A stretch of DNA of 45,564 nucleotides from contig QHTK01000062.1 in NCBI GenBank assembly GCA_003220795.1, positions 1 through 45,564 on the forward strand, given 5' to 3'. This document shows, piece after piece, positions 15,818-23,674 of this stretch. The DNA comes from Gemmatimonadota bacterium (GTDB taxonomy: Bacteria > Gemmatimonadota > Gemmatimonadetes > Gemmatimonadales > GWC2-71-9). Made by a program: the position numbers and the translations under genes. Position 1 is the first letter of the stretch. Each line of letters begins with the position of its first letter. The notes beneath the pieces were generated by a model that did not search any database, was not told the origin of the DNA, and saw nothing but the letters and a program-made list of their open reading frames with translations.

Positions 15818-17287
15818 CTACGTTGCCCTCGTGACCGCGGCCAGCACGAGACCGGGCTCGCGCAGGAGCCGCCTGATCGCTAGCCGTTCGTCCTCGGACA
15901 ACACTCCGATATGCCATAGGGCGCCGAAGTAGGCTGCCAGCAGGATGGCTCGAGCGGCGAGCGACCACAACACAGTGAACCGGGGCAGGAGCAGCGCGAC
16001 CACACCGACGGAGATTGCGAGGAGCGAAAGGCGGATCACGGGCGTCCAGCGATAGTGGACCGGCCAGAGCCGCTGCGACAGAGCGTATACCATCCACTCC
16101 CGGACGCCAAAGGATGCGACGGTCGCGAGGGCAGCGCCCAATCCCAGGAGGCGGGGGATGAGCAAGGCGTACCCGGCCAAAGCGACTAGCGCGCCCACCC
16201 AGTTTGCCAGCGTGTAGTACTCTGTCCGCTCCTGCACTTGCATGCCGATGTTGTGCATGACGGTCCAGGATTGCAGCACGTAGGCGATCAAGATGATCGG
16301 CACGAGCCGTCCCGCCGGCAGGAATGCCGGTGCCGCAACGATGCGGAGAAAATCACCTACGAACAGGGTAATGAGCACTCCGATCGTGAGGAGCACGATG
16401 CTGAAGTAGATGAAGGCGCGGCTGTACAGCTCGTCGCGATCGGGCCGGTTCGCGATTTCAAAGCGCGCTGGCTCCCAGACGAGTGAGAACGGCAACTCCC
16501 CGAGCTGAGCGAGGAGGAAGCCGAATTGATAAGCGAGCCCGTACAGGCCCACGGTCGTGGCATCGGAATCCAGCCTCAGAAAATAGCGGTCGCCGAATGT
16601 CATGATGAATGTCGCAACCTGCGTTCCGACGAACGGAATTCCGAAGCGGAGCAGGTCGCGGGCGGCGGACCCAGACAACCGCAGTCCGACTCCCTTTAGC
16701 ACGTAGATCGTGAGCGCGGCGCCAACGAGGAGATTGGCCACGAGAGTGCTGAGCAGCACTCCCTGAGCGCCTAGGCGCAAGGCCACTACGAAGACGATGT
16801 TCAGGCTCACCTGGAGGACGAGCTTCGCCGTCGTGACCCCGACATAGAACAGGGACTTGTCGCGCAGACGCAGATAGGCAAAGGGGACGAGGAGCAGGCT
16901 CTCGAAGGCCAGGCTCAATCCCCCGATCCGGACGAGCGTGACCTGCTCCGGGCTGCCGAACGCCACTCGAGAGATGGTGGGCGCGAAGACCAGGATGGCG
17001 GTCGCCGCCGTGGCGTAGGACGTGACGAGCACGATCAGAGCCGTTGACAGCACCGCACGGCGCTTTCCTGGCGTGTTGGCCTTGTGGTAGTACCGGAAGA
17101 TTCCGGCGCCCAGGCGGGAACCCGCCACGATGGACGCCACCTCGAGCACCATGTCGACCAGCTGCAGCAGGCCGTAGTCCGCGGGCGTGAGGTAATGCGT
17201 GTAGACCGGCAGCATGATGAACGCCACGGCCTTACTGAGAATGATGCCGCCGCCGTAGACGAGGCCATGCTTGCCGATCCGGCTCAT
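15818..17287 (-). CDS. Wzx-like polysaccharide flippase (MOP superfamily)
   Basis: A polytopic membrane protein of 489 aa with 12-14 hydrophobic segments. It starts with S-R-I-G-K-H-G-L-V-Y-G-G-G, a start typical of the oligosaccharide flippase family, followed by Y-L-T-P-A-D-Y-G-L-L-Q-L. It should move the undecaprenyl-linked repeat unit from the cytoplasmic to the periplasmic face before polymerisation by the product of 5752-7110. ATG 17287 is chosen because similarity begins there. An in-frame GTG at 17383 has an AGAGGA sequence 9 nt upstream and would add 32 residues that look unlike a protein start of this family. It is the first gene of a unit with the FemAB-like gene downstream. Confidence 0.88.
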   Translation of the reverse strand: MSRIGKHGLVYGGGIILSKAVAFIMLPVYTHYLTPADYGLLQLVDMVLEVASIVAGSRLGAGIFRYYHKANTPGKRRAVLSTALIVLVTSYATAATAILVFAPTISRVAFGSPEQVTLVRIGGLSLAFESLLLVPFAYLRLRDKSLFYVGVTTAKLVLQVSLNIVFVVALRLGAQGVLLSTLVANLLVGAALTIYVLKGVGLRLSGSAARDLLRFGIPFVGTQVATFIMTFGDRYFLRLDSDATTVGLYGLAYQFGFLLAQLGELPFSLVWEPARFEIANRPDRDELYSRAFIYFSIVLLTIGVLITLFVGDFLRIVAAPAFLPAGRLVPIILIAYVLQSWTVMHNIGMQVQERTEYYTLANWVGALVALAGYALLIPRLLGLGAALATVASFGVREWMVYALSQRLWPVHYRWTPVIRLSLLAISVGVVALLLPRFTVLWSLAARAILLAAYFGALWHIGVLSEDERLAIRRLLREPGLVLAAVTRAT

Positions 17288-17419
17288 CTGAAACGGCGTC
17301 CCGATCGCGGCCGAGCCTTCTCCCGAAGGATAGCTCTGTATGTGGTGCGTTCCGGACGCCGCCAGGCCTACGCCATCAGCCACTGGTCAGATCCTCTTCC
17401 GTAAAGGCAGCCAAGAAGC

Positions 17420-17440
17420 CTCCCCACCGGGCGGTGGGAG
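17420..17440. repeat. Inverted repeat in the flippase leader
   Basis: A CCCACC-GGGC-GGTGGG core (6 bp stem, 4-nt loop) extends to 8 bp with one bulged C. It lies upstream of the flippase gene and could form in its 5' leader. No T-run follows on either strand. Confidence 0.55.
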
Positions 17441-17614
17441 CGCTCAAGTAGCCCCGCCTCTGCAAGAGCCGCGCTCGCTAGCCCGAGCCGTGAGGACCAG
17501 TTATGGGGGAGCGGGGCGTGTGGCGTAGGCGCGACAGCCGATGGCCCGAGCGGCATGGGACCTGCACTCGACTTCTGGTAACCTTTGTTCCTAACGCACG
17601 GAGGTAAGCTTCTG

Positions 17615-17722
17615 TTGACCCAGGCACTACCGCTCCCCCTGCGAGCGCACCCGATACTCAACCTGGCCGCTATTAGAGAGGCGTGGCGCGAGCGCATCGG
17701 GGCGGCTGCCGTGCGGGCCTAG
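17615..17722 (+). CDS. Possible 35-codon leader ORF upstream of the GT4 gene
   Basis: A TTG codon preceded by GGAGGT (17600-17605, 9 nt spacing) opens a frame of 35 codons that ends in TAG at 17720-17722. The stop overlaps the AGGAG that precedes the glycosyltransferase ATG 17730. This layout would allow translational coupling. The predicted peptide has no recognised motif. The TTG start and small size make it uncertain, and it may be only a long-range leader. Confidence 0.28.
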   Translation: MTQALPLPLRAHPILNLAAIREAWRERIGAAAVRA

Positions 17723-17729
17723 GAGCGCT

Positions 17730-18848
17730 ATGGTCGTCCTGCAAGTCGTCGCCCCAGCCGACTTCGGTGGTCTCGAGCGCGTGGCTCACGCCCTGGCGCA
17801 CGGGCTCCACGGGCTGGGCCATGACGTGCACGTCGCCATTGTGCTGGATGTCGCCGCGGAGCGGCACCCCTTCCTGACGCCCCTCGCTGACTGCGGCATT
17901 GCCACCCATGCGCTCGAGCTGCCGATGCGCGCCTATTGGCGAGAGCGGCGCGCGGTGGCTGCCCTGTGCCGCCGTATCCGCCCGGATGTGATCCACACGC
18001 ACGGCTATCGGCCGGATGTCGTGGATGCCAGCGTGGCCCGTAAGCTCGGGATTCCAGCCGTCACCACGGTCCACGGCTTCACCGGAGGCGGTTGGAAGAA
18101 CCGCTGTTACGAGTGGCTGCAGCGTCGCGCGTTCCGGCGGTTCGGCGCGGTCGTCGCGGTGTCTCGGCCGCTCGTCGAGGGCTTGGCCCGGGCGGGCGTG
18201 CCTCGGGCGCGTATTCACGAGGTACCGAACGCGTGGTATGAGACGTCCCCACCGCTCGATCGTACGGCTGCGCGGATCGTGCTGGGTCTCCCACAAGACG
18301 GCTTCGTGGTCGGGTGGGTCGGGCGACTGAGCCAGGAGAAAGGCCCGGACGTGCTGCTCGACGCCCTGCTTCGCGTGACCGACCTGCCGCTCGTCGTCTC
18401 GGTAGTGGGGAGCGGTAGCGAGCGGCTCCGGCTGCAGGCCCGGGCCCGCGCACGCGGGCTGAGCGGGATCGTCTGGCACGGCGCCGTGCCCGACGCGGGC
18501 CGGCTGTTCCGAGCGTTCGATGTGTTCGTACTCAGCTCGCGCACGGAGGGTACGCCGATCGTGCTGTTCGAGGCGATGGCTGCCGAGGTTCCCGTGGTCG
18601 CCACGCGGGTCGGGGGCGTGCCGGACATCCTATCGCCGAGCGAAGCGGCGCTCGTACCCGCGGCCGACCCGGCGGCGCTGGCGGCGGAGTTGCGCGCGGT
18701 CTATCGTGACCCGGGGCAGGCACACGAGCGCGCCCGCCGCGCGCGCGGGCGCCTGGAGCGCGACTTCAGCGTCGCGCCTTGGCTGGCGCGCTACGAGCGA
18801 ATCTACGAGCTGGTGGGCCGAGCCGCGCCAGCCGCTTTGGTGGGTTGA
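17730..18848 (+). CDS. Family 4 glycosyltransferase
   Basis: A 372-aa GT-B fold glycosyltransferase. The N-terminal domain begins V-L-Q-V-V-A-P-A-D-F-G-G-L-E-R, the signature of the GT4 acceptor domain. H-T-H-G-Y-R-P-D-V and V-H-G-F-T-G-G lie on the loops facing the active site. The donor domain has V-G-R-L-S-Q-E-K-G-P-D at about residue 195 and the E-x7-E motif in T-E-G-T-P-I-V-L-F-E at about 273-281. Its likely role is transfer of one sugar to the lipid-linked repeat unit in the cytoplasm. The start ATG is preceded by AGGAG, 5-6 nt upstream. The stop overlaps the start of the next gene (TGATG), so the two glycosyltransferases are coupled. Confidence 0.9.
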   Translation: MVVLQVVAPADFGGLERVAHALAHGLHGLGHDVHVAIVLDVAAERHPFLTPLADCGIATHALELPMRAYWRERRAVAALCRRIRPDVIHTHGYRPDVVDASVARKLGIPAVTTVHGFTGGGWKNRCYEWLQRRAFRRFGAVVAVSRPLVEGLARAGVPRARIHEVPNAWYETSPPLDRTAARIVLGLPQDGFVVGWVGRLSQEKGPDVLLDALLRVTDLPLVVSVVGSGSERLRLQARARARGLSGIVWHGAVPDAGRLFRAFDVFVLSSRTEGTPIVLFEAMAAEVPVVATRVGGVPDILSPSEAALVPAADPAALAAELRAVYRDPGQAHERARRARGRLERDFSVAPWLARYERIYELVGRAAPAALVG

Positions 18849-20032
18849 TGGTCGTGTCCGTCATGGTGCTCCTCGGTTGCCTCGGTCTCTGTGTGTACAC
18901 CTACGTCGGCTACCCCGTGCTGCTCCAGCTCCTGGGGTCGCTCGGCCGCCGGCGCCGAGCGCAGTCGCCGCCCCGGGAGTGGCCCCTCGTTAGCATTACC
19001 ATCCCGGTTCACAACGAGGCCGAGGTGATTGCGAGCACGCTGGAGCGGATATTGGAGGTCGACTACCCGGTGGAGCGGCGCCAGATCCTCGTCGTCTCGG
19101 ATGCGTCAAGTGACCAGACCGACGACATCGTGTCCCGGTTCGCGCCTCGGGGGGTCGAGTTGCTGCGGTTGCCGGAGCGGCGTGGCAAAACGACAGCGGA
19201 GAACGTCGCGCGGGCCCATCTGCGTGGCGACATCATCGTCAACACCGACGCGTCGGTGCGCATCCACCCGCAGGCGCTCAAGGCCCTCGTCACCCGGTTC
19301 GCGGATCCCACAGTGGGCGTGGCGTCCGGTCGCGACGTCAGCGTGACGCACGGCGACCCCCGGGCGAACGCAGGCGAGTCGGCTTACGTCGGTTACGAGA
19401 TGTGGGTGCGGGATCTCGAAACGCGAGTATCCGGTATCGTGGGAGCATCGGGATGCCTGTATGCCGTTCGGGCGGAGCTGCACCGCCAGGCAGTTCCCGG
19501 GGACCTGAGTCGCGATTTCGGGGCCGCGTTGCTCGCCCGGCGCCGCGGGTTGCGAGCCGTGTCCGTGCCCGAGGCGGTGTGCTTCGTGCCGCGCGGCGCC
19601 TCGCTCCGCCAGGAGTATCGCCGCAAGGTGCGCACCATGGCGCGTGGCCTGCGCACCCTGTGGGCGCTGCGGGCGCTGCTCAACCCGCTGCGCTACGGCC
19701 TCTTCGCCTGGATGTTGTGGAGTCACAAGCTGTGTCGCTGGCTCGTGCCCTGGGCCGCGTTGGTAGCGCTGGGCGCGGTGGGAACGCTCGCGCCGGACAC
19801 GCCGTGGACGCGCGTCGTGCTGGGAGCGACCGTCGGCGTCGTAGCGCTCGCCGGCGTGGGATGGTGGTGGCCGACCAAGCAGCGGAGGGGTATTCCCGGG
19901 ATGTTCGCCCTGCCGGCCTATGCCGTGTCCGGCAACATCGCCGCGCTGCACGCCTGGCTGCTTGCCGTGAGCGGTGTGGGTACCGCGGTGTGGGAGCCTA
20001 CCCGACGCGAGACGACTGCCGAGACCGCCTGA
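18848..20032 (+). CDS. Membrane family 2 glycosyltransferase
   Basis: A 394-aa GT2 glycosyltransferase with an N-terminal membrane helix (about residues 3-25) and a C-terminal hydrophobic pair (about 300-345, 370-385). The GT-A core has T-I-P-V-H-N-E-A at the nucleotide-binding strand, V-V-S-D-A-S-S-D as the first Asp motif, N-T-D-A-S as the metal-binding motif, and a basic R-R-K-V-R-T-M-A-R-G region typical of ExoU/Wca-like enzymes. It probably adds a sugar at the cytoplasmic membrane face. ATG 18848 overlaps the preceding stop. It ends 22 bp before the convergent sugar transferase gene. Confidence 0.87.
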   Translation: MVVSVMVLLGCLGLCVYTYVGYPVLLQLLGSLGRRRRAQSPPREWPLVSITIPVHNEAEVIASTLERILEVDYPVERRQILVVSDASSDQTDDIVSRFAPRGVELLRLPERRGKTTAENVARAHLRGDIIVNTDASVRIHPQALKALVTRFADPTVGVASGRDVSVTHGDPRANAGESAYVGYEMWVRDLETRVSGIVGASGCLYAVRAELHRQAVPGDLSRDFGAALLARRRGLRAVSVPEAVCFVPRGASLRQEYRRKVRTMARGLRTLWALRALLNPLRYGLFAWMLWSHKLCRWLVPWAALVALGAVGTLAPDTPWTRVVLGATVGVVALAGVGWWWPTKQRRGIPGMFALPAYAVSGNIAALHAWLLAVSGVGTAVWEPTRRETTAETA

Positions 20033-20054
20033 CTTGCTTCAGTCCTGAGGTGGC

Positions 20055-20942
20055 TTACCAGCCGCCCCGGCGGAGCAGCATCACCGGGATCGTGCGCAGC
20101 ATGATCCGCAGATCCTCGGCTGCCGACTGGCGCCGAATGTACTCGAGATCGAAGGCGACCTTGCGCCGTACGTCGTCGACCGAGCGGTCGTATCCCTGGT
20201 TCACCTGGGCCCACCCGGTGATGCCGGGGCGCACCCGCTGACGGCGCTGGTATCCTTCGATCTGCTCGCGCAGGTAAACAAAGATCGCGGGCTGCTCAGG
20301 CCGGGGGCCGACGACGTTCATGTCCCCGCGCAGCACGTTGAAGAGTTGGGGCAGTTCGTCGAGCCGCAACTTCCGCAGTACCCGGCCAATGGACGTTACC
20401 CGCGCGTCGTCTGGCTCGGCCCAGACCTGGTGCTCGCGCCGTCCCGACGCGACATACATCGTGCGGAACTTGTACATCGTGAACGGCTTGCCGCCCTGGT
20501 CGAGGCGGCGGCGCGTGTTGCCGCCAGCGCGTGACAGGGCCCGCCGGTCCAGGCCGACGCGCGTTTGCGTGAACAGCACCGGGCCGCGCGAGGTGAGCTT
20601 GATCAGCACCGCGATCAGCAGCAGCAGCGGCAACACTACAATGAGCGCGGCCGCGGCTACGGCGGTGTTCAGCAGGCGCCGTAACCAGCGCTCCCGGTCG
20701 CGTGCGCGACGCGACACCACGTGGAGCCGCTCGATGCTCGGCCGGCCTGCTGCGATTTCGATATCCAGCGACGTCGCCATGGCCGGAGCGTTGGGCAAGC
20801 CGTGTGCGCGGGCCGTGAGCGAGTCCACGTTGGTTAAGCCCTTGGGGGTCCAGCGGTTGGAATGGTGTCGTTGGGCGGACCGTGGCGCCGTCATGTCGCG
20901 CGCGTTCGGCGCGTGTGGGATCGCCGCGACGCCCCGCCGCAT
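20055..20942 (-). CDS. Initiating sugar transferase (undecaprenyl-phosphate sugar-1-phosphate transferase)
   Basis: A protein of about 295 aa of the bacterial sugar transferase family. It transfers a sugar-1-phosphate from a nucleotide sugar to undecaprenyl phosphate, the first step of repeat-unit assembly. One hydrophobic re-entrant helix (about residues 92-113) precedes the catalytic domain, as in monotopic PglC-like enzymes. The catalytic domain has K-F-R-T-M, L-R-K-L-R-L-D-E-L-P-Q-L-F-N-V-L, V-G-P-R-P-E and R-P-G-I-T-G-W-A-Q-V-N. The WcaJ-type four-helix N-terminal region is missing. ATG 20942 lies 2 nt after the histidine kinase stop, so kinase and initiating enzyme are in one operon. 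The first 55 residues are poorly conserved, and a start at 20780 is possible. Confidence 0.9.
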   Translation of the reverse strand: MRRGVAAIPHAPNARDMTAPRSAQRHHSNRWTPKGLTNVDSLTARAHGLPNAPAMATSLDIEIAAGRPSIERLHVVSRRARDRERWLRRLLNTAVAAAALIVVLPLLLLIAVLIKLTSRGPVLFTQTRVGLDRRALSRAGGNTRRRLDQGGKPFTMYKFRTMYVASGRREHQVWAEPDDARVTSIGRVLRKLRLDELPQLFNVLRGDMNVVGPRPEQPAIFVYLREQIEGYQRRQRVRPGITGWAQVNQGYDRSVDDVRRKVAFDLEYIRRQSAAEDLRIMLRTIPVMLLRRGGW

Positions 20943-20944
20943 GG

Positions 20945-21742
20945 TCAAACTGTCGCGGCGGGCAACTCGAGCTCGAACGAGAACCGCGTGCCCCAGTGTG
21001 GCCGCGTCTCAATCCGCAGCTGCGACCCCATTGCGTGGACGAGCTTGCGGCAGATGGCAAGCCCGAGCCCCGAGCTGGAGAAGTAGTAGCGCGGCCCTGT
21101 CGCCCCCTTGCGGAACGGCTGGTACAAAGTCGGCAGCACGGCGGCGTCGATGCCCTCGCCCGAGTCACGGACCGAGAACTCGAGGCGCGTCGCGCCGACC
21201 GGCCGGGCGGCGATCTCGACGAAGCCCGCCTCGGTGAACTTGACGGCATTGGTCGCGAGGTTGAGCAGCACCCGTCCCAGCGCGCGGGCGTGGCCGATGC
21301 GCCGCTCCGGCACCGGATGGACCAGCTGGACCTCGAGCCGCTTCTCTTCGGCGAGCGGCAGCACCATGCCTCGCACCGAGTTGAGGATCTCGACGACGGA
21401 GAAGGGCTGGGGCCCGCGCTCGAGCAGCCGGTCGCCCCCGCGGGCGTGCTCGAGCACGTCACTCGCCGTGGCGCACAGACCAAGCGCCGCACTATAAATG
21501 AGCCCCAGCTGGCGGCGCTGGCTATCGGTGACGGGACCGTTTTCCGCGTTCTGCAGCGATTCCGCCAGGAACAGGATCGCGGTGAGCGGGGAGCGCAGGT
21601 CGTGCGCCATCTCGACCACGAGCTCCTGCCCATTCGGCCCCGCGAGGCACGCCGCCAGGTCCTGCGGCTCGGGCTCGACCTGTGGAACCGGAGCGGTCGT
21701 CGGCGCCTGCCACTCGAGCCGTTCGGCGGTGCTCGTCTTCAT
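20945..21742 (-). CDS. Soluble sensor histidine kinase
   Basis: A 265-aa two-component kinase with no membrane segment and no obvious sensor domain. Residues about 38-105 are the dimerisation and phosphotransfer domain, with the phosphorylated His47 in M-A-H-D-L-R-S-P-L-T. Residues about 140-262 are the HATPase domain, with L-L-N-L-A-T-N-A-V-K-F as N box, D-S-G-E-G-I as G1 and S-S-S-G-L-G-L-A-I as G2. It sits just downstream of the sigma-54 response regulator (18 bp gap) and directly upstream of the initiating sugar transferase. The pair probably controls the exopolysaccharide locus. The input signal must be cytoplasmic or come through a partner protein. Confidence 0.88.
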   Translation of the reverse strand: MKTSTAERLEWQAPTTAPVPQVEPEPQDLAACLAGPNGQELVVEMAHDLRSPLTAILFLAESLQNAENGPVTDSQRRQLGLIYSAALGLCATASDVLEHARGGDRLLERGPQPFSVVEILNSVRGMVLPLAEEKRLEVQLVHPVPERRIGHARALGRVLLNLATNAVKFTEAGFVEIAARPVGATRLEFSVRDSGEGIDAAVLPTLYQPFRKGATGPRYYFSSSGLGLAICRKLVHAMGSQLRIETRPHWGTRFSFELELPAATV

Positions 21743-21760
21743 GCGTGTGCTCCCTTGGGA

Positions 21761-23368
21761 CTACGAGGTTAGCTCGCCGCCCTCTCCCACCGCTACGCTG
21801 TGCTCGGGTACGGCCGGCTCGCGCTCGATCACCCAGCCGGTGCTGGGACTGCGCTGCAGGCCGTGGCGCTCCATCAGTCGGTACAAGGTGGTGCGGTCCA
21901 CGCCGGCGATGCGCGCCGCCTTGGACATGTTGCCGCCCGCCCGGTTCACGAGCCAGGTGAGATACTGTCGCTCGAACTGGGCGATCACCCGATCGCGGGC
22001 GGCGTGATAGCTCTCTTCCAAGAGCGTGGAGATGAGCGACGCGGGGTTCGCGGTGGCCCGGGATTCTCCTTCGCCCGTGAGCTGCAGGTCCTCGGGCCGG
22101 ATCTCCGTGCCGGGCTCCACGATCACCGCGACGTGTTCGATGGCGTTTTGCAGCTCGCGCACGTTGCCGCGCCAGTTGTGACCGCACAGGGCCCGGATTG
22201 CCGCGTCACTGAGTTTCGGGAACGGCGCGCCCTTGTTGCGGTGCCGGATCCAGTACGTGGAGAGGAAGTACTCCGCGAGCAGGGGGATGTCCTCCGGCCG
22301 GTCGCGCAGCGGGGGCACTTGGATCGGGACCACGCGGAGGCGGTAATACAGGTCTTCCCGCAGCGTGCCCGCTTTGACGGCCTCCTCGGGGTCACTGTTG
22401 GTGGCGGCGATGAAGCGCACGTTCACTACCGCGTCGTTCGTTTCGCTGCCCACCCGGCGCACCACGCCGTCCTGAATAACGCGCAGCAGCTTCGCCTGGA
22501 TCGGCTTCGACATCTCGATCAGCTCGTCCAGGAACAGCGTGCCGCCGTGCGCCGCCTCGAGCAGGCCGGGCTTGTCTCGCACCGCCCCGGTGAACGCGCC
22601 CTTGCGGTGGCCGAACATCTCCGATTCGAGCAGCCCCTCGGGGAGGGCGGCGCAGTTGATCGCCACGAACGGCCGGCTGGAGCGCCGACTGTGATGGTGG
22701 ATGAATTGCGCGATCATCTCCTTGCCGCTGCCGCTTTCCCCGGTGATGAACACGGACGCGTCGGTCGGCGCCACCTTGCGGGCCAGCTCGATCGCCCGGC
22801 GGAACGACGGGGCGGTGCCGAGCAGGGTGATCTTGTCGCTGTGCGCGTGCCGCCGCTCCAGGTCCTCCTGCTGCTCGCGGGTCTCACGGGCCACGGCCAG
22901 CGTGTGCACCGCCCGGCCGATCAGCACCTGGAGGTGGGAGGCAGAGAACGGTTTCGGGAGGTAGTCGAACGCGCCCTGCCGCAGCGCCTCGACGCTCGAC
23001 TCCACGCTCGGATTCCCCGTCATCACGATCACGATGGTGTCGTGGTTGGTGGTGAGCGCCGTGCGGAGCAGCGTCAGGCCGTCGACCTGCGACATGTAGA
23101 GGTCGGCGAGCACGATGTCGAACCCGCGGCGTTTCAAGAGGTCGAGCGCTTCCTGCCCGCGGCTGCAGACCGTCACGTCGTAGCCTTCGTGGCGTAGCAC
23201 CGTCGCGCAGCTCTCGCGCAGCGTGTGCTCATCGTCCACTACGAGGATGCGAATCCGCGCCTTCGCATCGGCCCCGATCGCCAAGAGGGACGTGACGTCC
23301 TTCGCCTCGTCACGCGCTCCGGGCCGGGAGACGCCGTTCTGTGCAAGTGGCATGGACATCGGGCTCAT
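21761..23368 (-). CDS. NtrC-family sigma-54-dependent response regulator
   Basis: A 535-aa activator with three standard domains. The receiver (about residues 39-155) has the phosphorylated Asp89 and Lys139. The AAA+ domain (about 180-415) has Walker A G-E-S-G-S-G-K-E, the sigma-54-contacting G-A-F-T-G-A, and Walker B G-G-T-L-F-L-D-E-L. The C-terminal Fis-type helix-turn-helix is at about 475-505 (S-K-A-A-R-I-A-G-V-D-R-T-T-L-Y). It should bind upstream activating sites and melt sigma-54 promoters when phosphorylated by the adjacent kinase. Walker B has L-I-E-M where most members have I-A-E/D-M. Its place in the exopolysaccharide locus points to sigma-54 control of polymer synthesis. Confidence 0.93.
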   Translation of the reverse strand: MSPMSMPLAQNGVSRPGARDEAKDVTSLLAIGADAKARIRILVVDDEHTLRESCATVLRHEGYDVTVCSRGQEALDLLKRRGFDIVLADLYMSQVDGLTLLRTALTTNHDTIVIVMTGNPSVESSVEALRQGAFDYLPKPFSASHLQVLIGRAVHTLAVARETREQQEDLERRHAHSDKITLLGTAPSFRRAIELARKVAPTDASVFITGESGSGKEMIAQFIHHHSRRSSRPFVAINCAALPEGLLESEMFGHRKGAFTGAVRDKPGLLEAAHGGTLFLDELIEMSKPIQAKLLRVIQDGVVRRVGSETNDAVVNVRFIAATNSDPEEAVKAGTLREDLYYRLRVVPIQVPPLRDRPEDIPLLAEYFLSTYWIRHRNKGAPFPKLSDAAIRALCGHNWRGNVRELQNAIEHVAVIVEPGTEIRPEDLQLTGEGESRATANPASLISTLLEESYHAARDRVIAQFERQYLTWLVNRAGGNMSKAARIAGVDRTTLYRLMERHGLQRSPSTGWVIEREPAVPEHSVAVGEGGELTS

Positions 23369-23674
23369 TCCAGCTCAGGTTGGTCCCTCCTTACGCAGGG
23401 TTCGGGCCAGCCTGTCGCGACGTCGCATCGTGTCAGATTCTCCAGCGATTCCGGCACGAACGCCGGATCGCTCCCCGGGCGCCGTGAACCAGCCGCACCA
23501 ACCTGCATCCGCTGACGTGCCAGCTGTGCACCGAATTGCGGCATGCCGCACGGGGCTGGCAACGCAAGCACGCCACCGTGCGCGGTATCGGTCTTGCTGT
23601 GGTCACGGTGCGACGGTCATGCGGCACAAGGCCGCCCGACCGAACTCTGACTGAACCTTTCGGGAACGCACCAG
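23369..23674. other. Divergent spacer between the response regulator and the co-polymerase gene
   Basis: This 306-bp spacer has no convincing gene. One weak sigma-54-like site on the plus strand (CGGTAT-CGGTC-TTGCT, 23583-23598) has correct spacing and would start about 66 nt before the co-polymerase gene. No sigma-54-like site with correct spacing was found for the response regulator gene. Confidence 0.4.

Noticed and set aside
23505..23545. GTGCACCGAATTGC on the plus strand before the co-polymerase gene as a sigma-54 promoter
   Set aside because: The spacing is one nucleotide short and the -24 GG is missing.
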